Source of the DNA: an uncultured Methanomicrobiales archaeon
GTDB taxonomy: Archaea; Thermoplasmatota; Thermoplasmata; Methanomassiliicoccales; Methanomethylophilaceae
Assembly (NCBI GenBank): GCA_937892275.1
Contig: CALAVG010000163.1
Span: 1-29,891 of the forward strand
Direction: 5' to 3'
Length of the DNA: 29,891 nt
In this document: piece after piece, positions 1-8,060 of the stretch
How positions within the stretch are numbered: the stretch's first letter is position 1
Layout of the letters: every line of letters begins with the position of its first letter
Notes under the pieces: model-generated
Database searches by the model: none
Seen by the model: only the letters and a program-made list of their open reading frames with translations
Told to the model about the DNA's origin: nothing
Position numbers and translations under genes: made by a program

Positions 1-1152
1 CGCCGTGACCGTGGTCCATGCTCCGAAGTTATGGCCGGTGGGATCGAGGAGGATCTCGGTGCTGTGCGCTGCTATCTCATGCGTGCACGCGTGGTCCCAG
101 AACCACTTTCCGCACTCGGAGCACTCGAAGGTCTCGGTGGACGAATCCACGGTTCCGTCAGCATGGGTTATCTCGGTCTCGGTGTCCTCGTCGAACTTGG
201 CACCGCACTTGGGACAGTGCTTGGCATCGATCGGGACCTCTGCACCGCATTCTGAGCACTCGAAGTAGTCCTTCTTGTGGAGCACCTTGATTTCTTCAGG
301 TACGTCGATGGCCGCACCGCATTTCCTGCAGATGATCTCTCCGGGCAGGACCATCGCACCGCATTCCTTGCACTTGCTGTATCCCTCGGGGTAGAGCCTT
401 CCCTCGGTCTCCATCTTATTGCGGGCCTTCCTGGCACTGCGCCTCATAAGCTCTGAGAAGATGACCATGATGAAGTACATCAGACCGACCAGGAACAGGG
501 TGTATCCTGCACCCGTGAGGTTCTTGCTTATCATTCCGCTGTCGGTGACACCGGTGTTCACGAACATCCTGTAGAACTGGGTGTAATCCTTGCCTGTCTT
601 CTCCTTCGATATTCCCACGAAGACGACGTTGTACTCGTTGTCGTACAGCGCCGGTTTCGCCGTATAGGTTCCGTCGCCGTTGTCCGTGAAATGGACCTCT
701 TTGATTTCGCCTCCACTGTTCATCGGGACACCGTAGGACATCATGGTGACGACTCCCGTTTCGGCAAGGAAGTCGAGCCCGGTCTCGGTCGCGGTGATCG
801 TGATGACACCATTCTCGTATGTAACATCTTTGATGTTGTCAAGGGACTTGTAATTGTTAACTTCGAAATCAGTCGCGGATCCCAGGTATCCGAAGGTACC
901 GACCAGGAGCATGACGATGATGAACACGACTCCGACGACCGTTTTGATCTTCGGGGACGCCACACCGAGCATGTGGGGTACCATGTACAGGAGCACCGCA
1001 ATGACGAGGAATCCGATACAGGATGCCGCCAGGTTGAGGGCCGTGAGAGCCGCAGCTCCCAGGAATCCTCCCAGAATCGCGAGCCACTGTTTTGTGGTCA
1101 GCGCCTTGAACTCCCCCATCAGAGAGAGTTTAGGCTCAGTTGTCTCTGTCAT
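1..1152 (-). CDS. Membrane-anchored zinc-ribbon protein (C-terminus beyond window)
   Basis: Reading from ATG at 1152 gives 384 residues that run off the left edge without a stop. About three membrane helices lie within residues 17-80 and a fourth near 215-235. Between them is a hydrophilic domain of roughly 130 residues, probably outside the cell. After the last helix and a short basic stretch come paired CxxC zinc ribbons (the first Cys pair is C261/C264, then CRKC, CSEC, CPKC) and a further CSEC segment near the edge. Zinc ribbons placed after a membrane anchor suggest a cytoplasmic sensing or scaffolding tail. The exact role is unknown. It is divergent from the zinc-ribbon gene at 1216 and shares its TATA element. 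The start lies about 26-30 nt from that TATA box, so the mRNA is probably leaderless. Confidence 0.8.
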   Translation of the reverse strand, partial: MTETTEPKLSLMGEFKALTTKQWLAILGGFLGAAALTALNLAASCIGFLVIAVLLYMVPHMLGVASPKIKTVVGVVFIIVMLLVGTFGYLGSATDFEVNNYKSLDNIKDVTYENGVITITATETGLDFLAETGVVTMMSYGVPMNSGGEIKEVHFTDNGDGTYTAKPALYDNEYNVVFVGISKEKTGKDYTQFYRMFVNTGVTDSGMISKNLTGAGYTLFLVGLMYFIMVIFSELMRRSARKARNKMETEGRLYPEGYSKCKECGAMVLPGEIICRKCGAAIDVPEEIKVLHKKDYFECSECGAEVPIDAKHCPKCGAKFDEDTETEITHADGTVDSSTETFECSECGKWFWDHACTHEIAAHSTEILLDPTGHNFGAWTTVTA

Positions 1153-1174
1153 TGTTTGTCGTAATATCACGCGC

Positions 1175-1184
1175 AATTATAATA
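1175..1184. promoter_or_regulatory. Bidirectional TATA element
   Basis: An AATTATAATA block sits in the 63-bp gap between divergent starts at 1152 and 1216. On the minus strand it lies about 27 nt before ATG 1152. On the plus strand it predicts a transcription start near 1207, just before ATG 1216. No other TATA-like sequence is visible in the gap, so one near-symmetric element may serve both genes. Confidence 0.5.
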
Positions 1185-1215
1185 GTACGGCTTTTAGTAC
1201 AGGGGGCTCTTACGG

Positions 1216-3243
1216 ATGCTCATGACCTTATTGATGGCGGGATGTCCGCTTTGCGGTTCCAACTTCATGATGCTCAACACTGAGACCCGTAAGGGAGAGT
1301 GCGTGGCATGCAACGGGACCCACGAATTCACAGAGAAAGAGATCTCCGATGCGGAGACAAGAAGGGACAGCCTTTCCGAGAAGTACGTTTCCCGCCTCGA
1401 GAAGGCATTCAACGACAGGGATGCCGAGAAGATGTCCGCCCTGGCCGAGGAAGTGGCCAACGAGGGGATATCCTCATGGTACGCATGGTTCTGCGTAGGA
1501 TGGTCCGACCTCCAGGGAGGACACACGGAGCAGGCATTCGACGACTTCAAATTAGCAGCATATTTCATCGACGAGGAGAACTTCGACGAATTCTACGACC
1601 TCACGATGGAGGCGGTCCTGGATTCCCTCGAGAGGACCGCGAAGGCCGGAGAGGACTGGATGACAGAGGACACCTCTATGGCCGATTTCACCGGTATCCT
1701 GTTCGAGCGCTTCGAGTCGCTGTGCGAGCAGGACTTCATGTGCGACCTCACCCTCAGGATCGGAACACTCGCCGATTCCCTGGAATCCGCACTCATGGGC
1801 GGCGCCCTGATCAAGGAGATCATGATAATCGTTCTTGACTACATGTCCGCAAACATCTACGTGGTGGATCAGCAGCAGCTCACCAACAACGCCAAATCAT
1901 CCGTCGAGGCGATCGATGCAAGGATGCAGGAGATGGCCCAGGACGGTTCAATGTCTCCTAACACGGTGAAGATATGGGGTTCCGGATTCGTAGAGTTCCT
2001 GCAGATGATGCTGGACGAACAGGACACCCTCATAGCGGAGTATTCGGATGAACAGCTCTTCCAGCTCTGCGACTACTGGGGAGCCAACGAGTACGGCGAT
2101 GTGTTCGTGATGCTCCAGGATGCGTTGGATTATCACACCGGATATATGATGTCCGGGAAGCGCAACAAGGGTGTCCTGAAGAAGAGGGACAAGGCCCTCG
2201 CCGATTATCAGGAGGCGTTCGCAAGACCCCTCAAGGAAGGATTGCCGATAATGAAGGAGAACGGAGAGAAGGACTGCGACAGGGTATGTCCGGACTGCGG
2301 CAATTTCCTGAAGGCGGATGAGACCGGATTCATAGAGTGCGAATGCGGATTCAGGACCAGGATCGTTACAGATGCGATCTACGACCTCCCGGAGAATGTA
2401 CCTGAACTGGTCATCATGACTAAGAAGGCGTTCCTGGACAGGGACCCGATGATGCTGAACAACCTGGGGGAGAGGATCCTGGAATTCGAACATGACAACT
2501 GGCACGGATTCACGGCCCTGGGCGAATCGTGTCTGCTCGACGGTCAGCTCAGCGAAGGTATCGTCATGTTCATCGAGGCAGCAAAGCGCCTGGATTACAA
2601 GAGCAAGGCGGAGTTCAGCGATATCCTCGTCGAAGAGCTTGCAATGGCCATAATCAACGTGGATTCCGACCCGGGTACCTTCCCGATATTCATCACAGAG
2701 CTCTTCAACGAGATCGATGACACACCTGTCTGCGACTGTGACATTCCGAAGAGGCTCTTACGCAGGGTCGCTGAAGGGAAGGTCGAGGATGTCATCAAGG
2801 GTTCGTGTATCATAATGCTGATGATTCCGACTATAAGCTACGAGATACGCAACAACGCCAGCCTCAGGTACCAGAGGAACCTGATGGCGGACTTCAGCGA
2901 ACTGTGCAAGAATGTGCTGACGGACCTGGAATCCGTGAAGGCTGATGTCTTTGGTGTGAAAGATGATCTCGTAGTCTTGACATGCATGCTCAGGGACCTC
3001 ACTGCCTATTTCGCGGACAGGGTGGATGCGAAGACATCCTCAATGGACGATGAGAGGATCGGATTCATGGCAGGTAAGTTGGCCGGCGACGAGGGTTACA
3101 AGCCCATGGTACTGGAGCTGATGGATAACATCTACATAGAGCCCGACATTACATACGATCCGAAATCCAATTCCATGCTCAAGGCGAAGCACGGTATCGA
3201 TCGCTATCTGGAGAATTATCTGGAAATGGCCAACTCAAATTAA
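1216..3243 (+). CDS. Duplicated zinc-ribbon / helical-repeat protein
   Basis: This is a 675-residue soluble protein of unrecognised family. It opens with a zinc ribbon (C10, C13, C29, C32), followed by alpha-helical, TPR-like sequence. A second ribbon-like cluster (C358, C361, C375, C377) begins the second half, which repeats the same order: zinc ribbon, then a helix with AFxDRD, then helical repeats. Residues just after each ribbon align (KAFNDRD in the first half, KAFLDRD in the second), so the gene looks like an internal duplication. Composition is acidic with no membrane segment. The start at 1216 has a weak GGGGG stretch upstream; in-frame ATGs at 1222 and 1234 are alternatives, and the latter begins right at the zinc ribbon. 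Its divergent neighbour is also a zinc-ribbon protein, so the two may act together; that is inference. Confidence 0.8.
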   Translation: MLMTLLMAGCPLCGSNFMMLNTETRKGECVACNGTHEFTEKEISDAETRRDSLSEKYVSRLEKAFNDRDAEKMSALAEEVANEGISSWYAWFCVGWSDLQGGHTEQAFDDFKLAAYFIDEENFDEFYDLTMEAVLDSLERTAKAGEDWMTEDTSMADFTGILFERFESLCEQDFMCDLTLRIGTLADSLESALMGGALIKEIMIIVLDYMSANIYVVDQQQLTNNAKSSVEAIDARMQEMAQDGSMSPNTVKIWGSGFVEFLQMMLDEQDTLIAEYSDEQLFQLCDYWGANEYGDVFVMLQDALDYHTGYMMSGKRNKGVLKKRDKALADYQEAFARPLKEGLPIMKENGEKDCDRVCPDCGNFLKADETGFIECECGFRTRIVTDAIYDLPENVPELVIMTKKAFLDRDPMMLNNLGERILEFEHDNWHGFTALGESCLLDGQLSEGIVMFIEAAKRLDYKSKAEFSDILVEELAMAIINVDSDPGTFPIFITELFNEIDDTPVCDCDIPKRLLRRVAEGKVEDVIKGSCIIMLMIPTISYEIRNNASLRYQRNLMADFSELCKNVLTDLESVKADVFGVKDDLVVLTCMLRDLTAYFADRVDAKTSSMDDERIGFMAGKLAGDEGYKPMVLELMDNIYIEPDITYDPKSNSMLKAKHGIDRYLENYLEMANSN

Positions 3244-3273
3244 ATACGGGATAAACATCGGAGCAGATTGTAA

Positions 3274-4380
3274 ATGGCGACCATCGAGGAGCAGATTAAG
3301 GAGTTGGAGGAGCAGATCTCCAAGACCAAATATAACAAGGCTACCGAAGGTCACATTGGTAAACTCAAGGCGAAGATCGCCCGCCTCAACGAAGAGGCGG
3401 AGCAGAGACGTGCCTCCAAGAGCGGGAACACGAAGGGTTTCTACGTCAAGAAGGCAGGTAATGCTACGGTCGCCCTGGTGGGATTCCCTTCCGTGGGAAA
3501 ATCCACACTTCTCAATCAGCTCACCGGAGCGAAGTCCGAGGTAGGAGCATATCACTTCACCACTTTGGATGTCGTACCCGGAGTCATGGTCTACAACCAC
3601 GCCAAGATCCAGATCCTGGATATGCCCGGACTGATCAAGGATGCTTCCCGCGGTAAGGGAAGGGGAAGGGAGGTCATCGCTGCCGCAAGGTCAGCGGATG
3701 TCATCCTTCTTGTGGTCGACATCTTCAATCCGAACATGAACGTCCTGTTCAAGGAACTGTACAATGCGGCCATCCGTCTCAATCAGACGAAGCCGGACGT
3801 CGTCATCACTCCTTCCGACCACGGAGGAATCCTCGTCAAGCCTACGGTGAAACTGACGAAGATCACAACCGAGACCATAAAGGACATGACGGCTGCATAC
3901 GGACACATCAACGCTACAGTCGTCGTCCGTGAGGATATCGATGTCGAGCAGATGCTGGATGTCCTAGCAGGCAACAGGGTGTACATCAAGGCCATAATGG
4001 CAATCAATAAGGTCGACCTTGCAAAGCCCGGACAGCTGGAAGAGGTCCTTGAAATGCACAAGCAGTTCCGTTGTATTCCAGTATCCGCAGCTACCGGTTA
4101 CGGCATAGAGGAGCTGAAGCAGGGATTGTACGATACCATCGACATGATTCGTATCTTCCTCAAGCCTCAGGGTCAGGAAGCTGATCTGGACATCCCTCTG
4201 ATCGTCAAGCGCGGCAACACCGTCGGAGATGTGTGCGAGCTCATCCACAGGGATTTCAAGAACAATTTCAGATACGCTATGATCTGGGGAGACAGCGCTA
4301 AGTTCCCCGGACAGACCGTAGGTCTGGATCATAAGGTCATGGACAAGGATATCCTTTGTATAATCGTGAAGAGGACCTGA
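3274..4380 (+). CDS. DRG/Rbg-family GTPase with TGS domain
   Basis: A 368-residue GTP-binding protein of the DRG (developmentally regulated GTP-binding, Rbg) family within the OBG/HflX class; members bind ribosomes and act in translation. Domains in order: an N-terminal coiled-coil/basic helix (residues 1-55), then the G domain with the P-loop GFPSVGKST at 70-78, switch residues around FTTLD (96-100), the G3 motif DMPG at 116-119 and the G4 motif NKVD at 245-248, then a C-terminal TGS domain from about 295 to 368. Length matches archaeal and eukaryotic DRG proteins. It starts 30 nt after the preceding gene, with GGAG about 10 nt before the ATG, and is convergent with ddc. Identification is secure; cellular role is by family. 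Confidence 0.95.
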   Translation: MATIEEQIKELEEQISKTKYNKATEGHIGKLKAKIARLNEEAEQRRASKSGNTKGFYVKKAGNATVALVGFPSVGKSTLLNQLTGAKSEVGAYHFTTLDVVPGVMVYNHAKIQILDMPGLIKDASRGKGRGREVIAAARSADVILLVVDIFNPNMNVLFKELYNAAIRLNQTKPDVVITPSDHGGILVKPTVKLTKITTETIKDMTAAYGHINATVVVREDIDVEQMLDVLAGNRVYIKAIMAINKVDLAKPGQLEEVLEMHKQFRCIPVSAATGYGIEELKQGLYDTIDMIRIFLKPQGQEADLDIPLIVKRGNTVGDVCELIHRDFKNNFRYAMIWGDSAKFPGQTVGLDHKVMDKDILCIIVKRT

Positions 4381-4408
4381 GGGGATTCCCTGCAGATCCG
4401 TTTTATTC

Positions 4409-5866
4409 TCAACAGGAGAACTGTTTTCCAAGTTCCTTGATCCTTCCGACCACGGAATCGAGTTTCTTATGGTCCATGTTGGGGTTCAGAAGGGTGAACT
4501 TCAGCATGACCTTGCCGTCCTTGACGGTCTGACCAATGATAGTACCTTCGCTCAGGAGCTGTCTCCTGACCTTCTTGTTGACCTCGTCGCCGGCCTTCAG
4601 TGCGAAAACGACGGATGACAGTTCGGGTTCCACAGGAGCGATGAACTCCGGGTCCTTGGAGATGCTTCCGTAAAGGTATGATGCATTGTCAACGGCCGTA
4701 TCGATGATGTCGCCGTATCCGTTCCTTCCCCTGGTCTGGAATGCCATGAAGACCTTCAGCGCATCGAACCTGCGGGTAGTCTGCATCGACTTTCCGACGA
4801 GGTTGATGTAACCGTCCTCCTCATCCTCCTCGCGGTTGAGGTAGTCGGCATGGAGCTCGAAGCACTCCAGGAGACTCTTGTCCTTCACGAGAATGGCGGA
4901 GCATGAGATGGGCATCAGGAACATCTTATGAAAGTCCACAGTTATGGAATCGCACAAGGATATTGCGGACAGTCTGTCCTTGTATTTCCTGCTCATTATG
5001 AGTCCGGATCCGTATGCGGCATCCGCATGGAGGTGCATCCCGTACTTGTCACAGAGTTTCCTCATGCCTGCCGCATCATCTATGGAACCGAAGTCGGTGC
5101 TTCCCATGGTGGCGACTGCGCAGTATGGGTAGAGTCCTGCCGCTACATCCTCCTCCAGCATCTTCTCGAATGCCTCCAGGTCGATCCTGCATCTGTCGTC
5201 GACTGGGATCTTGCGTACCGCGTTGTATCCCATACCGAGTATGTGCGATGCCTTGTCCATGGAGAAATGTGAGATCTCTGATGTGTACACACGCAGCTTG
5301 TTATACTCCGGGGGAAGTCCGTTGAGCTTGACATCCCAGTTGAACTTCTGCTGGCAGTACCAGTCGCGTGCCGCTATGATTGCAGATATGTTGGACTGGG
5401 AACCTCCCGATGTGAAGCATCCGTCACCCGATCCCGGGAATCCGAACAATTCTAGGAGACCGTGGACCATGCTCTCCTCCATCTCTGTGGCGGCGGGTCC
5501 CTGGTCCCAACTGTCCATGCTGCTGTTGAAGCATGAGATGATCAGTTCGGAGCATATCGTCTCCGTGAGCACAGGCGAATGGAGATGAGGCATGTACTGG
5601 GTGGACCATGTGCGGAGCATGTGGGGGAGGATGATCTTCTTGGTCTCCTCCAGCACTGCTTCGAATCCCTTTCCTTCATCCGGAAGGAATCCCAGCGATG
5701 TGATCTTCTCCCTGAGCTCATAGGGCCCCATTCCGGAATAGGCACTACCGTCAGAATATGAATCCAGTATGGCCTTCAGGGTCTCCTCTATCATCTGGGA
5801 GAATCTCTCCTTGACCTCTTCGGTCTCGGTGAGCAGATACGGATCACTGCTTCTTGACATCCGCAT
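4409..5866 (-). CDS. ddc: PLP group II decarboxylase, probably L-2,4-diaminobutyrate decarboxylase
   Basis: A 485-residue pyridoxal-phosphate decarboxylase of group II (glutamate/aromatic/diaminobutyrate decarboxylases). The PLP lysine is K314 in DFHKMF, preceded by HADAAYGSG, which contains the conserved Asp that contacts the PLP ring nitrogen. The N-terminal extension and length near 490 match diaminobutyrate decarboxylases. Its start overlaps the end of the dat gene by 23 nt, which indicates translational coupling; a second ATG at 5860 is possible. In known dat-ddc pairs, Dat makes L-2,4-diaminobutyrate from aspartate semialdehyde and Ddc decarboxylates it to 1,3-diaminopropane. Substrate assignment rests on the neighbour; aspartate or glutamate decarboxylation cannot be excluded from sequence alone. 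Confidence 0.85.
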   Translation of the reverse strand: MRMSRSSDPYLLTETEEVKERFSQMIEETLKAILDSYSDGSAYSGMGPYELREKITSLGFLPDEGKGFEAVLEETKKIILPHMLRTWSTQYMPHLHSPVLTETICSELIISCFNSSMDSWDQGPAATEMEESMVHGLLELFGFPGSGDGCFTSGGSQSNISAIIAARDWYCQQKFNWDVKLNGLPPEYNKLRVYTSEISHFSMDKASHILGMGYNAVRKIPVDDRCRIDLEAFEKMLEEDVAAGLYPYCAVATMGSTDFGSIDDAAGMRKLCDKYGMHLHADAAYGSGLIMSRKYKDRLSAISLCDSITVDFHKMFLMPISCSAILVKDKSLLECFELHADYLNREEDEEDGYINLVGKSMQTTRRFDALKVFMAFQTRGRNGYGDIIDTAVDNASYLYGSISKDPEFIAPVEPELSSVVFALKAGDEVNKKVRRQLLSEGTIIGQTVKDGKVMLKFTLLNPNMDHKKLDSVVGRIKELGKQFSC

Positions 5867-7196
5867 CGACCTCTTTCACGACCTTTGAGAAGATCGCCAG
5901 TGCCTGGTCGATCTCGTCGTCCGTGATGGTCAGTGCGCAGAGGCATCTCATAACGGATCCGAAGCGTCCGCCCTTCTCCATGATTAGGCCGTTCTCCAGA
6001 CAGAGGTGCTGCACGCGTGCAGTGATGTCCCCGTCGGGCATGGGTGTTCCCATGATGTCCTTGGGTCCGTTGGGGTTGATGAACTCGATACCGAGCATCA
6101 GACCTGTTCCGCGGACATCCCCGATGATGGAGACCTCGTCCTTGAGCTTCATGAATCCGGCCTTGAGGCGGTCTCCCTTGCGGGCGACCTCATCGAGGAA
6201 GCCGGGCTGCTTGATTCTGTTGATCACGATGGAACCTGCGGCCATAGCCAGCTGGTTCCCGCGGAATGTTCCTGCGTGGGCCCCCGCGGTCCATGCGTCG
6301 AGCTTCTTGTCGTATACGACGACGGACATGGGCTGTCCTCCTCCGATGGCCTTTGAGATAAGGATGACATCGGGGACTATGCCGGCGTGCTCGAATGCGA
6401 AGACCTTTCCTGAACGTCCCATACCGCACTGAATCTCATCGCAGATGAGGGGGATGTCTAGTTCCTTCGTGACCCTTCTGACGGCCTGGAGGAACTCCGC
6501 GGGTGCGGGTATGACTCCTCCCTCTCCCTGGATGGCTTCCAGGATGACCGCTGCGGGCTTGATGACACCGCTCTCGGGGTCCTTCAGGAGTCTCTCAAAA
6601 TAATTGATGCAAGCCTTGGTACCTGCCTCTCCGCCGAGTCCCATGGGGCAACGGTAGGAGTAAGGGTAGGGCATGAACTGCACTCCGGGCATGATGTTGG
6701 GCACCTTGCTCTTGGCGTTCAGGTTACCCGTGAGTGCCATCGCACCGTGGCTCATTCCGTGGTATCCGCCGGAGAATGCTATGACTGTGCTCCTTCCGGT
6801 AGCTGTCTTGCACAGTTTGATGGCGGCTTCGGTCGCGTCCGATCCCGAGGGGGAACAGAACTGGACCTTCGCCTTCTTGGCAAGCTCCGGAGGGACGATC
6901 GAGAACAGATTCTCGACGAACTCATCCTTCTTAGGAGTAACGAGGTCCAGTGTGTGGAGTGATGCTCCGGACTGGATCAACTCGATCATTGCCTGGCTCA
7001 CTTCGTCATCGTTGTGACCAAGGGCCAGTGTACCTGCACCGTTCAGGAAGTCGATGTAGCGTTTGCCTTCGACATCCTCCACCCAAGAACCCTTTGCTTT
7101 CACGATGGCAACGGGGAATTTGCGCGGATAGCTCCTAGCTGAGGACTCGTAGTCCTGCTGGCGCTCGATGAAGTATGCGTTCGTCTGTTTAGTCAT
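5844..7196 (-). CDS. dat: Diaminobutyrate--2-oxoglutarate aminotransferase
   Basis: A 450-residue class III (omega) aminotransferase. Visible family marks are the segment AGTLALGHN near the N-terminus, SGSDATEAA for PLP phosphate contact, the SGGYHGMSHG stretch, ILEAIQGEGG, the CDEIQCGMGR region with the PLP-contacting Asp, and the Schiff-base lysine K282 in ISKAIGGGQP. Overall pattern matches Dat proteins that transaminate aspartate semialdehyde using glutamate, rather than ornithine or GABA enzymes. The open frame extends to an ATG at 7217, but I chose 7196 because a TTAAAA box at 7219-7226 lies about 27 nt upstream, which fits a leaderless transcript, and because MTKQTN is the natural N-terminus. 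Forms a two-gene operon with ddc, for 1,3-diaminopropane. Confidence 0.9.
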   Translation of the reverse strand: MTKQTNAYFIERQQDYESSARSYPRKFPVAIVKAKGSWVEDVEGKRYIDFLNGAGTLALGHNDDEVSQAMIELIQSGASLHTLDLVTPKKDEFVENLFSIVPPELAKKAKVQFCSPSGSDATEAAIKLCKTATGRSTVIAFSGGYHGMSHGAMALTGNLNAKSKVPNIMPGVQFMPYPYSYRCPMGLGGEAGTKACINYFERLLKDPESGVIKPAAVILEAIQGEGGVIPAPAEFLQAVRRVTKELDIPLICDEIQCGMGRSGKVFAFEHAGIVPDVILISKAIGGGQPMSVVVYDKKLDAWTAGAHAGTFRGNQLAMAAGSIVINRIKQPGFLDEVARKGDRLKAGFMKLKDEVSIIGDVRGTGLMLGIEFINPNGPKDIMGTPMPDGDITARVQHLCLENGLIMEKGGRFGSVMRCLCALTITDDEIDQALAIFSKVVKEVDADVKKQ

Positions 7197-7218
7197 TAGT
7201 AAAGTGTACCCCCACATT

Positions 7219-7226
7219 GCTTTTAA
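7219..7226 (-). promoter_or_regulatory. TATA box of the dat-ddc operon
   Basis: On the minus strand the sequence reads GTTAAAAG; its centre is about 27 nt before ATG 7196, the usual archaeal distance to a transcription start. It supports the 7196 start over the 7217 one, which would lie inside the promoter. Confidence 0.55.
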
Positions 7227-7269
7227 CCATTGCCCTCCCTGGGGGACAGATTAGGGCGTTCGGGGGTTT

Positions 7270-7992
7270 TCACCACCCTTCAGGCACCTTTGAATCGAGT
7301 ACCTTGTAGAATGATTCCAGATTGGAGATCGGTTCAGAATATTCGACTTTCAAAACAGATGAGTCAAGTTCCCTTCTCGCCTGTTCGGCTGAGGGCCCGT
7401 CGAATGCGATGAACAGCGGGATGACACGGATATGTTTTGTACCTTGCTTCTTGAAATCGGTGATCGCATCCTGTACGGTCCTTCCGTGGTGGCAATATGC
7501 TGTGGTGGTTCTCCAACCTGCTAGTTCGAGTCTGGATGCGTAGAATCTGGCCGTATCGGAGCATTCCCTGTTCTTCGAACCGTAGGAAATCAGAAGGATG
7601 CTCGTGTTGTCGTCTGGTGTACCCTCCCTTTCAATCAGCTCGTCCGCAACAGCATCGTTCTTTCCGAGTGCGGTGGCGAACCTGGTTGCGACATCCTTTC
7701 CATTCATTATCCTCCACGAGCCGCAGTTGTCGGGCAATCCCAGCTTCTTGGGCATCTCCCATACGGTCATCCTGCCTTCGGATATGGAAAGAGGGAGGAT
7801 CACGAAGGTATCAATGCCATCCATGTTCATGCGTTCCATGACCTCATCAGAAGAAGGCTCCCCGTGATGGAAGGCGATGTTGACATTCTTCCTCCTGTTA
7901 CCCATCAGGTATTCCGCGCACCTTTCCGCAACGGCATTCTCTCCGGCCGAGTCCGCATGCTGTCCGAGGACGATAATTCCGGTCTTCATCAT
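7270..7992 (-). CDS. Divergent two-domain CbiX/CfbA-like chelatase paralog
   Basis: A 240-residue protein with two tandem CbiX/CfbA-type chelatase folds (about 1-120 and 130-240). Family marks are the first strand of each half (GIIVLGQHAD; ILLISYGSK) and the ILPLSISEG / IPLFIAFDG strands. Both canonical metal-binding histidines are missing: the GHGTR position reads SYGSK (Y137) and the His after PLFIA is replaced (D198-G199). Each half instead has His-His-Gly at equivalent places (H42-H43, H168-H169). It is therefore unlikely to be a standard sirohydrochlorin chelatase; it may bind metal differently or act as a partner. The open frame extends to a TTG at 8010, but ATG 7992 (or 7989) sits about 25 nt from a TATA box. 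Divergent from the nickel-related operon at 8061. Confidence 0.75.
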   Translation of the reverse strand: MMKTGIIVLGQHADSAGENAVAERCAEYLMGNRRKNVNIAFHHGEPSSDEVMERMNMDGIDTFVILPLSISEGRMTVWEMPKKLGLPDNCGSWRIMNGKDVATRFATALGKNDAVADELIEREGTPDDNTSILLISYGSKNRECSDTARFYASRLELAGWRTTTAYCHHGRTVQDAITDFKKQGTKHIRVIPLFIAFDGPSAEQARRELDSSVLKVEYSEPISNLESFYKVLDSKVPEGW

Positions 7993-8060
7993 CGGTAACA
8001 CTAATTTCAATTACATAACATATCGTATGTCTTAAATTGTAATTCGTGTTACTGGGCATC
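7993..8060. promoter_or_regulatory. Divergent promoter with inverted GTGTTAC elements
   Basis: The 68-bp gap between ATG 7992 (minus) and ATG 8061 (plus) holds two TATA boxes, TTATGTAA at 8018-8011 (minus) and TTAAATT at 8032-8038 (plus), each about 25 nt before its ATG, so both mRNAs look leaderless. Between each TATA box and its start lies the same 7-mer, GTGTTAC, at 8002-7996 (minus) and 8046-8052 (plus). The arms extend to ten of eleven matching bases (TAACACTAATT against TAACACGAATT). The placement suits a repressor acting on both promoters at once. Confidence 0.55.
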
